The position numbers were made by a program, and so were the translations under genes. A DNA stretch of 42,679 nucleotides from Phycisphaerae bacterium (GTDB lineage: Bacteria > Planctomycetota > Phycisphaerae > UBA1845): contig JAJDDQ010000027.1 of assembly GCA_029260215.1 (NCBI GenBank), positions 1 through 42,679 on the forward strand, read 5' to 3'. Numbering within the stretch: the stretch's first letter is position 1; each line of letters opens with the position of its first letter. Under the pieces are notes generated by a model. The model was not told the origin of the DNA. It saw nothing but the letters and a program-made list of their open reading frames with translations, and ran no database searches. This document shows positions 23,652-33,119 of this stretch, piece after piece.

Positions 23652-24113
23652 ATGCATATTCTCCACACATCCATTCCCGTTCGTGATCCGAAACGCGTGG
23701 CGATCGCGCTCGCCGAACTCGTCGACGGTGCAACGTTCGATTTTCTCCACCCGGGTTGCTACTTCGTGATGCTCGGTCAGCCCGGCGCGTTGATCGAGCT
23801 TTACCGCAAGGATATCGAACTCCGCCCAGGCAGCGAGGGAGAGCCGTGCGAACTGCTGGACGTGGATTCTCCGCCGAAATACACCGGGTCGCACACGGCG
23901 ATTCGCGTATCCGCCAGCGTCGAGCGGGTGCTGGAGATCGCCGGCTCCTACGGTTGGCGTGCTGAGGTTCATCGTCGGCGCGTCTTTTGCGTGATCGAGT
24001 TCTGGATTGAAAACGAGTACATGCTGGAGATTTTTCCGCCGGAGTTCGCGGCTGGGTACCTGGCAGCATGCGAACTGGCCACGTCCTCGGCGAAGCGTGT
24101 GGAAACGGTTTAG
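23652..24113 (+). CDS. VOC/glyoxalase-like small protein
   Basis: The 153-residue protein begins MHILHTSIPVRDPKRVAIAL and has a beta-alpha-beta pattern with CYFVMLGQPGALIELYRKD and a second half ending FWIENEYMLEIFPPEFAAGY. This resembles the two-unit vicinal-oxygen-chelate fold, where Glu and His residues bind a metal. No exact subfamily is recognised. AAGGA lies about 8 nt upstream of the ATG. It is the first gene of a tightly packed forward operon, 16 bp ahead of the cytochrome gene. Confidence 0.5.
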   Translation: MHILHTSIPVRDPKRVAIALAELVDGATFDFLHPGCYFVMLGQPGALIELYRKDIELRPGSEGEPCELLDVDSPPKYTGSHTAIRVSASVERVLEIAGSYGWRAEVHRRRVFCVIEFWIENEYMLEIFPPEFAAGYLAACELATSSAKRVETV

Positions 24114-24129
24114 GGATTGGAAGACGATC

Positions 24130-24777
24130 ATGATGAGACAAGCAATCGAAATTGAATTCCGTTCGTCGCGTGCCGGTGGCTTCCTGTTCGTGCTCGCGAC
24201 GATCACCCTCGCGATAACGACTGGGAGTTGCGCCGGCCCGCAGCCGCTGCGCGTTGCGATCAACTCTCAACATGAATCTGCATACCTCAGTTTTGTCAAC
24301 GAAGCCAACCTCGACGGAAGAGCGGCGTTTGCGGAATGGATGGCACAGGAGCGGGGCGTTTCCACCGAAGAGGTTCTTCGCCTTGATAAACAGATCAGCA
24401 GCACGCGGAATCCGTTCGACGCATACAAAGACAGTCGAGTGGTCAGCCGCGGCGCTGTGATTTACACGGTCCATTGTCTCGGGTGTCACGGCGCGGACGC
24501 ACGCGGGCGTGGACCGGCTACGCTGGACGGATACCCTGCGAACGATTTCAAAACCTTTGGAAGCCGATTCGCGGCCACGCTCCATCGGGGTGCGCCACGC
24601 AAGTGGTTTCGTGTGATTCGCGACGGGGCTGGTGATACCGTTGAGTATCCTAACGCGACGACCTCCGCGATGCCGCCGTTCAGCGGGAAACTTGCGAACG
24701 AGCAGATTTGGCAGGTTATCACCTATCTGCAAACTCTCGATATCCACCCCTTAACACAAATGACGGAACGAGGCTGA
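24130..24777 (+). CDS. c-type cytochrome lipoprotein
   Basis: I start at ATG 24130 (215 aa); a longer open frame upstream overlaps the previous gene. A hydrophobic signal ends in GSCAG (lipobox-like). The single haem site is CLGCH (Cys116, Cys119, His120), followed by DARGRGPAT. The likely axial Met is in TSAMPPFSGKL, and the domain ends in the helix NEQIWQVITYLQTLD typical of class I cytochromes c. It would carry electrons in the periplasm for another enzyme of this operon. It lies 2 bp before the radical SAM gene. Confidence 0.88.
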   Translation: MMRQAIEIEFRSSRAGGFLFVLATITLAITTGSCAGPQPLRVAINSQHESAYLSFVNEANLDGRAAFAEWMAQERGVSTEEVLRLDKQISSTRNPFDAYKDSRVVSRGAVIYTVHCLGCHGADARGRGPATLDGYPANDFKTFGSRFAATLHRGAPRKWFRVIRDGAGDTVEYPNATTSAMPPFSGKLANEQIWQVITYLQTLDIHPLTQMTERG

Positions 24778-24779
24778 TC

Positions 24780-27047
24780 ATGCATCGCGTGTACAAAGAC
24801 ATTGATCTCCCAATGCTGCCGGCGGTTGGTGGCCATTCGGCGGTGGCGTCCGGTGTTGTCGAATCCGTGGTTGCCAGCGCGCCGATGGACGGGCTGCGCA
24901 GCCTGCTTGGGCGTTTGGGTTTGCGGATTGAATCGAAGCCGATCGTGTGCAAAGACCTGAGCGATTCTTTGGTGCGTCTGATGTTTCCGGTGTCCGGCGG
25001 ACCCGTTGTGGATGGCGCGGTGGTGGCGATTGTTTGTCTTTTCGATCGCCAAAATGGTCGAACGCTGTACGCCCATCCGATGCACGCCGGCCCGGGCGTC
25101 AACCCGCTGGTGCGTCATCCTGATGGACCGATGGCCGGCCCGAAATCGCAGGCGGGTGCCGACGGTGTGCGCGCCAGCCGGCGTATCATCGAGCACAAGC
25201 AGGCCCTTTGGGATCGCTTCGTACGCGAGGAAGCTACACTGGGAGAGGTGGAGGCTGGTCGGCGATGGCGCGAGGGGTACTACTGGTCTTTGAATCGCCT
25301 GTACTTCTGTGCGGGGTGTACTGAGTGCAAGTGGGGCAGCCCCTTTTTCGACGGCCCTGACTCGTCATTACCACGCAGAGCGAGCGGTGCAGCCCCCACG
25401 ATTACGTCGTCGCGGTTGAATGATGCGCACACCGCCATTGTCGGCGACATCCTGTCCAGCGAGGCGTGGCGCGTCGAGTCGGGCTACGTGCAACGCGGCG
25501 GGTTCACTCTGATCGAAACGCCAGGTCTGCTCAAAGAAATTGATGATGAGTATGTTCAGGTCGTTTTCCCCACTGATGCATTGTTGCTGCAAGCAGGCTC
25601 GATCGTCGCGGTCGCGTTCACATACCATGCTCCGTCGCGGAGCGTTTCATTGTCGCACTGTCTTTGTGCGGGGTCCGAGGTAGAGATTCAGTTTCTAAAG
25701 GGCGACATTGCTTTCGGTCTGCCGCAGCCGCAGTCCGGTCAGGCCGGCGAAGACGCGATTGTGGCTTATCGATCATGGCGGCGCGGGGCGTGGTCGCGGT
25801 TCTGGCTGAACGAATTGGACAACGGCCTGGCCGTCGCGAGCGACCGGTGGCTGGGGGATTTCTGGGGCGCGTTGGAGACATTTTTCGGCGGCAACGACAT
25901 TGCATATGGCCAAGAGATAGTCTCGTCATTGCGCCGTCGTGATTCGTCGAACAAGCGTGCCGCCGCTCGCGGGTCTATCAAACTTCCGTCTCAGGCGCTT
26001 GAGAATATCGGTGGGCGATGTTTCGCCGGGCACGCAACGAATCGCAAGCCTACAGAATTGCGCGCGCTAGGTCTGTCAACGCTGATGGTGAATCTCGGGC
26101 ATCGTTGCAATCTGGCTTGCAGCCATTGTCACGTTGAAGCTGGCCCCGATAGAACGGAAGAAATGTCGCGCGAGACGGTCGATCTCGTGCTTCGTGCCTG
26201 CCGCGACGCTGAAATTGAGACGCTTGACATTACAGGTGGCGCTCCGGAGATGAACCCTCATTTTCGATATCTGGCGCGCGAGGCATCCCGGTTGGGCTGC
26301 CGCGTGATCGATCGGTGCAATCTAACGATCATCTTCGAGCCGGGCCATGAAGACCTCCCCGAATTTCTGGCTGAAAACGCTATTCAGATTACAGCCTCAC
26401 TGCCGTCGGAGCACGCTGACGTGGCCGATCGGCAAAGGGGGATGGGCACGTTCGCCAAGAGCATCGCCGCTTTGCGGAAGTTTAATCAGTTGGGATACGG
26501 TCAACCGGGCAAGGGGTTGACATTGAACCTGGTCGTCAATCCTTCAGAAACTGAACTCGGCCCTCCGCAGGACGAACTGGAAAGGCAATTCAAACGCGAA
26601 TTGCGCGATGTCCACGGGATCGTGTTCGACCGACTTCTCGTCATGAACAACATGCCGATCAATCGCTTTGAGCATTATCTGAAACGCGAAGGGCGTTGGT
26701 CGGAGTATATGAACCGCCTGGTGGGCGTGTTCAATGCTGACACTACCGATGGCCTGATGTGCCGGCGTACGCTGTCGGTGGGATACGACGGTCGTTTGTA
26801 CGACTGTGATTTCAATCAAATGATGGACATCCCCCTCAGTCATGGATTGCCCGCACACATTCGCGATCTGGATGCTTCCCTGCTGCGCTTTCGCATAATT
26901 CACACGGCTGGTCACTGCTTCGGGTGTTCGGCTGGGGCAGGCTCGTCATGCAACGGTGCCATTGCGACATCCTCTTGTCATAAGCCGGTGAACAGAAACG
27001 AAAGCGGGCACTTGGAATTTGTACAACTGCACGAGGTAAAACGATGA
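24780..27047 (+). CDS. ArsS-type radical SAM protein with duplicated N-terminal region
   Basis: The ATG at 24780 gives 755 residues. Residues about 430-755 match the ArsS-type family (arsenosugar biosynthesis radical SAM protein): the [4Fe-4S] motif Cys443-x3-Cys447-x2-Cys450 (CNLACSHCHVEAGP), DITGGAPEMN and a C-terminal Cys-rich region (HCFGCSAGAGSSC). Family members are normally about 320-350 residues. Here about 430 extra residues precede the core and form two related halves (about 35-190 and 225-372); each has an FPV/FPT beta segment, a W-RF segment and a Trp-rich helix. No arsM or ars gene is near, so an arsenosugar product is uncertain. Likely a neofunctionalised radical SAM enzyme. Confidence 0.82.
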   Translation: MHRVYKDIDLPMLPAVGGHSAVASGVVESVVASAPMDGLRSLLGRLGLRIESKPIVCKDLSDSLVRLMFPVSGGPVVDGAVVAIVCLFDRQNGRTLYAHPMHAGPGVNPLVRHPDGPMAGPKSQAGADGVRASRRIIEHKQALWDRFVREEATLGEVEAGRRWREGYYWSLNRLYFCAGCTECKWGSPFFDGPDSSLPRRASGAAPTITSSRLNDAHTAIVGDILSSEAWRVESGYVQRGGFTLIETPGLLKEIDDEYVQVVFPTDALLLQAGSIVAVAFTYHAPSRSVSLSHCLCAGSEVEIQFLKGDIAFGLPQPQSGQAGEDAIVAYRSWRRGAWSRFWLNELDNGLAVASDRWLGDFWGALETFFGGNDIAYGQEIVSSLRRRDSSNKRAAARGSIKLPSQALENIGGRCFAGHATNRKPTELRALGLSTLMVNLGHRCNLACSHCHVEAGPDRTEEMSRETVDLVLRACRDAEIETLDITGGAPEMNPHFRYLAREASRLGCRVIDRCNLTIIFEPGHEDLPEFLAENAIQITASLPSEHADVADRQRGMGTFAKSIAALRKFNQLGYGQPGKGLTLNLVVNPSETELGPPQDELERQFKRELRDVHGIVFDRLLVMNNMPINRFEHYLKREGRWSEYMNRLVGVFNADTTDGLMCRRTLSVGYDGRLYDCDFNQMMDIPLSHGLPAHIRDLDASLLRFRIIHTAGHCFGCSAGAGSSCNGAIATSSCHKPVNRNESGHLEFVQLHEVKR

Positions 27048-28564
27048 CTGACGGTCGTGTCGAAGTGCTTCTGACGGGTGCGAGCGGGTTTCTGGGGCAT
27101 TACCTTCTTGCAGAATTGCTGGCGTACCCCAATGTGCGTTGCCATGTATTGCTGCGGTCGCCGATGTCCGCGAGTGCGGTGCGTCTCGATGGATTGCTTG
27201 CGGACATTGGTTTGAACCTCTCAGCTTTGATCGCCGAGAAACGAATCGTACCCGTGGAAGGGGGGCTGCCGGATTCGCTGAGCGGTGTGGATTTCAGCGG
27301 CATTGACGTGGTGCTGCACGCGGCTGGCAATACGACGTTTCACGCCAACGGATCAGGCGAGCCAATGAAGACGAACGTCGACGGCACACGGGCCATGCTG
27401 ACGCTTGCTGCCGACGCGGGGGTTGACCGATTCGTCTATGTCAGCACAGCCTACGTATGCGGTGAGCAGGTCGGCCATCTGCCGGAAGCGTTCTACCCAA
27501 CCCTGCCGCCAGTGCGTAATGACTACGAACACTCCAAGTGGGAGGCAGAACGCCTTGTTTGGGAATGGGGGGGGCAGCAGGGCGTCGCGACGATCTGCCG
27601 GCCTTCGATCCTGTTTGGTGACAGCCGGACCGGGCGAGCCAGTGCCATGAAGGGACTGTACTTGGTGGCCAAGGCGACGGAAATTCTCGCGCGTGCGATG
27701 GACAGCGGTCGCGAAACCGACCGCCACCAAATTCCATTGCGAATACTCGGCCGCAGCGATGCGACGTGCAACGTCGTGCCCATCGATTGGGCCGCTCGTC
27801 AGATCGCGGGCATTGCTATGAAGCCCGCCATTGAATCGTCGGTGTACCACGTCACCAACCCCGATCCGCCGACGCATGACGAGATCAAATGCTGGCTGGA
27901 GGAGTACTTCGACATCGCCGGTGGACGGTTCAGCGGTGCGAAGTGGCCGCTTCAAGACGCCAACCACTACGAAGATTTGTTTTATTCTCTGGGCAATATT
28001 TGCCTCGAATATTTTCGTCACGGCTTGACGCATGAGTCGCGGTGTGCAGCTAGCGTGCTAGGGGGACATCGATTGCTCGATCGCGAAGCGTTTTTCCGAT
28101 GCATGAAATACGCCCAGGCAACAAACTGGTGTCGGAGTCGGAGTGAAGCTGAAGTTTTTCCCGCGCCAATCCGCAACGTCGATTCGAAATGGTATTTCGA
28201 GAGTTTCCTGCCGGAATCTGTGCCGCTGTCCGTTGTTGCGAAAGTCAATGAACTGACGGCGATCGTGCGGTATACGATAACCGGCTCAGACGGCGGAAGC
28301 TGGGTCAGTCGCTTTGATCGCGGCCGATTGGTTGAAACCCAGTCCACGCCCGCCACCCTGGAACCGGAGTTCGAGTACCGGTTGTCCTGCGAGGATTTGG
28401 CGGACGTCGTGACGTGTCACAGGCCGTTGCAGGATGTCTTTTTCCACGGCAGCGCCGAGATGTTCGGCGATGTCGAGCGGGCATTGAAAATGGTCCCGAT
28501 TATTGGTGAATTCATCAAGGAATTCCCAGTGGTCGATAGGGAATGCCCGGTGCCGGTATGCTGA
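27044..28564 (+). CDS. Extended SDR (thioester-reductase-like) fused to SCP2-like domain
   Basis: The ATG overlaps the previous stop (ATGA). The protein has 506 residues. An N-terminal Rossmann domain carries LLTGASGFLGHYLLAELL, DVVLHAAGNTTFHAN and the catalytic YEHSK (Tyr-x3-Lys), typical of extended SDRs, especially NAD_binding_4 reductases that reduce acyl thioesters. From about residue 400 the sequence (IVRYTITGSDGGSWVSRFDR, FFHGSAEMFGDVERAL) resembles the sterol carrier SCP2 fold, which binds lipids. The combination suggests reduction of a lipid-bound substrate. The SCP2 assignment is moderately supported. Confidence 0.75.
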   Translation: MTDGRVEVLLTGASGFLGHYLLAELLAYPNVRCHVLLRSPMSASAVRLDGLLADIGLNLSALIAEKRIVPVEGGLPDSLSGVDFSGIDVVLHAAGNTTFHANGSGEPMKTNVDGTRAMLTLAADAGVDRFVYVSTAYVCGEQVGHLPEAFYPTLPPVRNDYEHSKWEAERLVWEWGGQQGVATICRPSILFGDSRTGRASAMKGLYLVAKATEILARAMDSGRETDRHQIPLRILGRSDATCNVVPIDWAARQIAGIAMKPAIESSVYHVTNPDPPTHDEIKCWLEEYFDIAGGRFSGAKWPLQDANHYEDLFYSLGNICLEYFRHGLTHESRCAASVLGGHRLLDREAFFRCMKYAQATNWCRSRSEAEVFPAPIRNVDSKWYFESFLPESVPLSVVAKVNELTAIVRYTITGSDGGSWVSRFDRGRLVETQSTPATLEPEFEYRLSCEDLADVVTCHRPLQDVFFHGSAEMFGDVERALKMVPIIGEFIKEFPVVDRECPVPVC

Positions 28565-29259
28565 TCGAAACAGCCATCACTGAAGAGAATGTTCGCATTC
28601 AGGGGCAGGATCGAATGTTGGAAGGAATCCTGTCCTACCCCAACGATGGGGCTTGCAGCAGCGCGCTGATCGCGGGGCCGCATCCGTTTCTTGGTGGCGA
28701 CATGCGCAACAATGTCGTGAGTGCATTGTTGAAGGCCTTGGTGCCTCAGGGGGTCGTGTCGCTGGCATTCAATTACGGCGGTGTCGGGGGGAGTGAAGGC
28801 GGACCGACGGATTGGCCGGCAGTGATGTCGAATTTCTGGAAGGATGGAACATTCGCCGAGGAGAGCGATTGGATTGAGGACACGAGGTCAGCGGTGGCGG
28901 CGTTGCGACAATGGTGTGATTTGCCGCCATTGCTCATCGGGTACAGCTTTGGTTGTTGGGCGATTGTCAGTAATCTGCAGGAGTTACGTGCGTCGGCCAT
29001 CGTTTTGATTTCTCCCAACTTCAAACAGCATGCTTTCGACCAGCTCTCCGAGTGCTCGGCACCGCTTCTACTGATTCACAGCGACAGCGATTTCACTTGC
29101 AGCTTGTCTGAGGTCGTTGCATGGGCTGATTCAATCCGTGAACCCCGGAAGCGTGTCCAATTGGCTGCCGGCGAACATTTTTTTCGCGGGCATGAGGCGA
29201 AGGTTTCGGGCACTGTTTTGGATTTCCTGAAGGGTCACAATATTCTTTGGACGGATTAG
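28558..29259 (+). CDS. Alpha/beta-hydrolase
   Basis: The ATG at 28558 overlaps the preceding gene by 7 bp. The 233 residues show the alpha/beta-hydrolase fold: the oxyanion region near AGPHPFLGGDM, nucleophile Ser in GYSFG, the Asp in LIHSDSDFT and the His in AGEHFF. Size and motifs resemble dienelactone-hydrolase-like or thioesterase enzymes. Its place between a thioester-reductase-like gene and an adenylating-enzyme gene suggests release or editing of an acyl intermediate. Cytosolic, no signal peptide. Confidence 0.82.
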   Translation: MLIETAITEENVRIQGQDRMLEGILSYPNDGACSSALIAGPHPFLGGDMRNNVVSALLKALVPQGVVSLAFNYGGVGGSEGGPTDWPAVMSNFWKDGTFAEESDWIEDTRSAVAALRQWCDLPPLLIGYSFGCWAIVSNLQELRASAIVLISPNFKQHAFDQLSECSAPLLLIHSDSDFTCSLSEVVAWADSIREPRKRVQLAAGEHFFRGHEAKVSGTVLDFLKGHNILWTD

Positions 29260-29260
29260 C

Positions 29261-30349
29261 GTGAAGAAAGTGGTGGACAACATTGGTGTTGAGGCGCGGC
29301 TGCGCAAGGTATTCGCAGCCCACTTCCATCCTGAGCGAGGCTCTCGATACTGGCTGGATCGCGCCGGGAATCTCGGATTCGATCCCTGTACCGATATCCG
29401 GAGTGTCGCCGATTTGCATCGGTTTGGAATGACGGATCCGAAGGAACTTGCAAAGTATCGAGTTGAGGACTTTCTTCCTCGGTCGTTACTTGGTCGAAAG
29501 TCGGAGTTGACGATCGCTCAGACCGGAGGCACGCTGGGTCAGCCCGCGTGGACTGCTTACCAGGAGCACGAATTCCGCGAAGCTTTCGTTGATCCTTTCG
29601 TGGCGGCAGCCAATTATTTGAATTTCCCCTCCAGTGGAAACTGGTTGTACGTTGGGCCGTCCGGGCCGCACATTATCGGTCGAGCCGCGGACGCCATCGC
29701 GCGTGCGACCGGGGCGATGATGCCGTTCAGTGTGGACTTTGATCCTCGCTGGGCAAGAAAACTCGCCTCCGGCAGTTTCGCTTCCGAACGGCATATGCAG
29801 CATATTGTTGACCAATCTCTCGCAGTTTTGGAGACAGAGGCGATCACCGTGCTTTTCTCAACGCCGGTGGTTGTTCGTGCGCTCGCCGATCGCATGACTA
29901 AAGAGCAGCGAAAGAGGGTTCGCGGTGTTCACTACGGGGGGATGGCCATCGAGACGAGCGAGCTGGCGGACCTTCAAGAACAGGTGTTTCCGGACGCTGT
30001 TCATCTCTCCGGGTATGGCAACACGCTTTTCGGCTGTTGTCTGGAAATTAATGTGGCCGTCGATCGTGAACTGATCTATTACCCATATGGCGACCGGATT
30101 CTGTTCGGTGTTCTCGATCAAGAGGGCGATCGAACTGATTGCGTAGTCTATGGCGAGGCTGGAGCGGAAGGCTCGCTGGTTTTTTCGAGGTTGGATGAAA
30201 CGGTTCTTCTGATTAATGTGGCTGAGCGGGATTGGGTTCGACTTCGCGAGCCGCCGGCGAACGCTCCCGAGGGGTTTGGATTGATGGGTGTCGCATCTCC
30301 GACACCAGGAATCGAGCAGCGGAATGTGTGTTCGGTTTCACTTTACTAA
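29261..30349 (+). CDS. PaaK/LuxE-like adenylate-forming enzyme
   Basis: A GTG start immediately follows the previous stop. The 362-residue protein has the A3-like loop TIAQTGGTLGQPAW (compare SSGTTGKP in the ANL superfamily) and YGNTLFGC at the place of the second ATP-binding motif. The short length and lack of the usual C-terminal hinge domain resemble LuxE acyl-protein synthetases or truncated PaaK proteins. It likely adenylates a carboxylate for transfer to a thiol. The substrate is not predictable. Confidence 0.7.
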   Translation: MKKVVDNIGVEARLRKVFAAHFHPERGSRYWLDRAGNLGFDPCTDIRSVADLHRFGMTDPKELAKYRVEDFLPRSLLGRKSELTIAQTGGTLGQPAWTAYQEHEFREAFVDPFVAAANYLNFPSSGNWLYVGPSGPHIIGRAADAIARATGAMMPFSVDFDPRWARKLASGSFASERHMQHIVDQSLAVLETEAITVLFSTPVVVRALADRMTKEQRKRVRGVHYGGMAIETSELADLQEQVFPDAVHLSGYGNTLFGCCLEINVAVDRELIYYPYGDRILFGVLDQEGDRTDCVVYGEAGAEGSLVFSRLDETVLLINVAERDWVRLREPPANAPEGFGLMGVASPTPGIEQRNVCSVSLY

Positions 30350-30365
30350 AGACGAGGAATGACTC

Positions 30366-31883
30366 ATGACACTACCGACTTGCAAAAGGGCGATCCGCGT
30401 GGCATCACCCGGATGCCTGATTGGCCTGTTATTGATGGGCGGATGTGCTCCGTCGAGATTCGACAATGCGATCGTGTATTATGCGGAGCGAGCGTCGGTA
30501 TCCGACGCAGCTGCGCGTCACACGACTGCGTCTCCCTACTACAGATTCAATACCGCCTTGCTCAGCGATATGGACGAAGCCCTTGAGCAAACCGATGACC
30601 GCGGCCAGCGCGCGTTGGCTACCGCCGTGTTGCGTGACGCGAATGCGTTGAGTTTGGAGTCAAGTGCGAATGAGATCGAGCGCATGCCCGCAGAGACGCG
30701 CGAGTCGCTGGCGAAGCTGGCAGGAACAGAAGCCACGCCGGCCGACCTTCAGCGTCATCTCGCCGACCTTGCGGACGCAGCGCTGGAACAGGATATTGAG
30801 GAAGTGGAGCAGCTTCCGGTCGAGGATTTGCGGCGGAAGTTGCGAACGATTCGCGAGGGCGTTGAGGATCTCCCGGATGACAAGGGGAGATCGCAGCGTC
30901 AGGCCTTTTTCGCGTGGGCGGCGTTCCTGACCAATGACGGCATTGCCCGGGAAGAATCCAAGCTCCCGGAAAAGTGTATCGCCAAGGCAGAGAAAAGGTT
31001 TAATCGTGTTGCGATTTGGCGACCCGCTGAATATGCGATGGACACGCTTCTTCAGAGGTATGCCCCTGTCATTGGCGTGGAGTGGCCTGATCGGCGTCAA
31101 TATGACGATACCGATGACAGGATCGGAGCGGTCAGGTTGTCGAACGGTCGAAAGGGTGTTGAGGTATACATCGACCCGGCAGATCCGACTATTTATTCAT
31201 ACACCAGCGTCGCCAAAATCCACGGGCAGCGGTTGCAGCAGCTTAACTATGTCTGGTGGTTTCCCGAGCGTCCCGAGATGGCAAAGGGCGATCCGGTGGC
31301 AGGCCCCATTGACGGCGCAGTGCTCCGCATCACGCTCGACTCCGACAATGAACCGAGTTTCATTGAGACGTCTTTGAATTGCGGCTGTGCTCATGGCGTC
31401 TTTGTTTCGGAAAAGGTGGAGGCTGCGGCGCGCAAGGTCTTCGGCGGCCCACTTCCCGACAAGCGGTTTGCGGTCGAGAGGGACGTTCCGGGGAAGTACG
31501 ACGTGGTCGTGATCGACACATTTGAAACAGGGCCTGCTCCGGGGCGTCCGCTGGTCCTTTCGTATGCGGGTTACCACGAAATTTGCCAGATCAAGTTTCT
31601 TGCTCCGGAGTCGTTCGAAATTGTGGAGGATGCGTCATACCGGATCGAGGGCTACGATTCGCTCGACCGTTTGCCGCTTGGGAACGGTATCGCGAGCATG
31701 TTCGGTTCTGACGGTCTGGTTCATTTCGCAGGTCGTCGCGAGGGTTTTCTTCTCGCTCCTTCGGGTATTCTGAGTGCCGGGCAGCCTCGGAAGCGCGGCA
31801 CGCAGCGAATCCGCTGGGACGATTATCTGCACGACGATCCGCGATTGTTGGAAAAAACGCTCCGAATTCCCACACTCGATTGA
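30366..31883 (+). CDS. Lipoprotein of unknown function
   Basis: This 505-residue protein has a signal with lipobox (LLLMGGC). Residues about 55-185 are helical and charged (EDLRRKLRTIREGVEDLPDD), and the C-terminal 300 residues are beta-rich with conserved-looking SLNCGCAHGVFVSEK and SYAGYHEICQIKFL. I recognise no family. It lies 16 bp after the adenylating enzyme and 9 bp before the glycosyltransferase, so it belongs to the same operon and probably acts in the periplasm or at the outer membrane. Confidence 0.7.
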   Translation: MTLPTCKRAIRVASPGCLIGLLLMGGCAPSRFDNAIVYYAERASVSDAAARHTTASPYYRFNTALLSDMDEALEQTDDRGQRALATAVLRDANALSLESSANEIERMPAETRESLAKLAGTEATPADLQRHLADLADAALEQDIEEVEQLPVEDLRRKLRTIREGVEDLPDDKGRSQRQAFFAWAAFLTNDGIAREESKLPEKCIAKAEKRFNRVAIWRPAEYAMDTLLQRYAPVIGVEWPDRRQYDDTDDRIGAVRLSNGRKGVEVYIDPADPTIYSYTSVAKIHGQRLQQLNYVWWFPERPEMAKGDPVAGPIDGAVLRITLDSDNEPSFIETSLNCGCAHGVFVSEKVEAAARKVFGGPLPDKRFAVERDVPGKYDVVVIDTFETGPAPGRPLVLSYAGYHEICQIKFLAPESFEIVEDASYRIEGYDSLDRLPLGNGIASMFGSDGLVHFAGRREGFLLAPSGILSAGQPRKRGTQRIRWDDYLHDDPRLLEKTLRIPTLD

Positions 31884-31892
31884 GCGGGCTGC

Positions 31893-33119
31893 ATGTCTAC
31901 AGCGACGGTAATACTCCTCGCCGGGTGGGGCGCTATTTGCAGCGTGTGGTTCGGGTTGATTGTGGCTCAGGGGCGGGCGCGTCGGGACGGGTTGTTTCTT
32001 GAGTTGGCTTCTGGGACTTCCGTAGATGCGGCGGCAGGCGAAAGCTCGCCGAGTGTCTGCGTTGTCATCGCTGCCAGAAATGAATCCGCAGATTTAGCCG
32101 CATGCCTGCGCAATGTTTTGGCGCAGGACTACCAGAATTTGTCAGTCTTGGTAATCGACGACCGTAGCGAAGACGACACGCGAGCGATCGCGCAGGAGCT
32201 TGCGCAATCGGATTCTCGCGTTCGGGTGGAGTGTGTTGACGAGCTGCCGCCGGGGTGGATGGGCAAGTCGCACGCATTGTGGCAGGGCACGCGCAGTGTC
32301 CGCGCTGACTGGTTGCTTTTTATGGACGTGGACTGCACGCTCACACCCGGAGCAGTCAGCCGGGCGGTCCGGGAAGCTCGCGAGCGCGGGGTGCAACTCC
32401 TGACACTTTGGCCGAAGCAGGAAGCGGGCGGGTTCTGGGAGCACACGATTATCCCGCTGTGCGGCGGCATCATCGCTCTTTGGTTCGGCTCCCGGCGGGT
32501 CAACGAGCCGGGCAGTTCGCTCGCGTTTGCCAATGGACAGTTCATGTTATTCGAGCGCGATGCGTACGAGCGCATTCACGGGCACGAAGCCGTGCGTTCC
32601 GCCATTATCGAAGACATCCCGTTGGCTGAGCATGCCAAGAGATCGGGATTGGCATGCTGGGTCGCTTCAGGCCGAGCGCTTGTTTCGGTGCGCATGTACG
32701 ACAACTACAATGCGATCCTGAACGGGTGGGCGAGAATATATGTCGGCGTACTTCGCAGCGGCGCGAAGATAGGACTCAGTATTATCTGGTTGGTTTTCGG
32801 CTCACTGCTTCCGTACATCGCTGCGCTTGGTTTGGCCACTTCGTTTTGTTCTACGTGGAGGTCGGGCGCGAAGATCAGCCCTGAACTCGTCTGCTTCGCG
32901 GCAGTTTGTGTCAATCACCTGGTTCTGCTGATGATCGCCAGTTACCGATTCTGGGGTATGGGCGGATGTCGGCGAATCGACTTGATCTGGTATCCGTTGT
33001 CGGTGGTCCTGGTGATACGCATCCTGGCGCGTTCGTGGTGGTGGCTGATCGTGAAGCGCCGGATTCCCTGGAGAAACACCGTCTATCGAATCGGCCGGGA
33101 GGGCGTGATTTCTGGTTAG
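31893..33119 (+). CDS. Membrane GT2 glycosyltransferase (HpnB-like)
   Basis: The protein has 408 residues: an N-terminal membrane helix (VILLAGWGAICSVWFGLIVA), a GT-A domain with VCVVIAARNESADLAACLRN, VLVIDDRSEDDT and the metal-binding MDVDCTL (DxD-type), acidic IIEDIPLAEHAKRSG, then C-terminal membrane helices (about 300-375). This layout matches glycosyltransferases of the HpnB/hopanoid- and carotenoid-associated group, which glycosylate lipids at the inner membrane. It ends the operon, consistent with a glycolipid product. Confidence 0.85.
   Translation: MSTATVILLAGWGAICSVWFGLIVAQGRARRDGLFLELASGTSVDAAAGESSPSVCVVIAARNESADLAACLRNVLAQDYQNLSVLVIDDRSEDDTRAIAQELAQSDSRVRVECVDELPPGWMGKSHALWQGTRSVRADWLLFMDVDCTLTPGAVSRAVREARERGVQLLTLWPKQEAGGFWEHTIIPLCGGIIALWFGSRRVNEPGSSLAFANGQFMLFERDAYERIHGHEAVRSAIIEDIPLAEHAKRSGLACWVASGRALVSVRMYDNYNAILNGWARIYVGVLRSGAKIGLSIIWLVFGSLLPYIAALGLATSFCSTWRSGAKISPELVCFAAVCVNHLVLLMIASYRFWGMGGCRRIDLIWYPLSVVLVIRILARSWWWLIVKRRIPWRNTVYRIGREGVISG

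Noticed and set aside
24780-27047. Selenocysteine in the ArsS-type protein
   Set aside because: Some ArsS relatives are annotated as selenoproteins, but this frame has no internal TGA.
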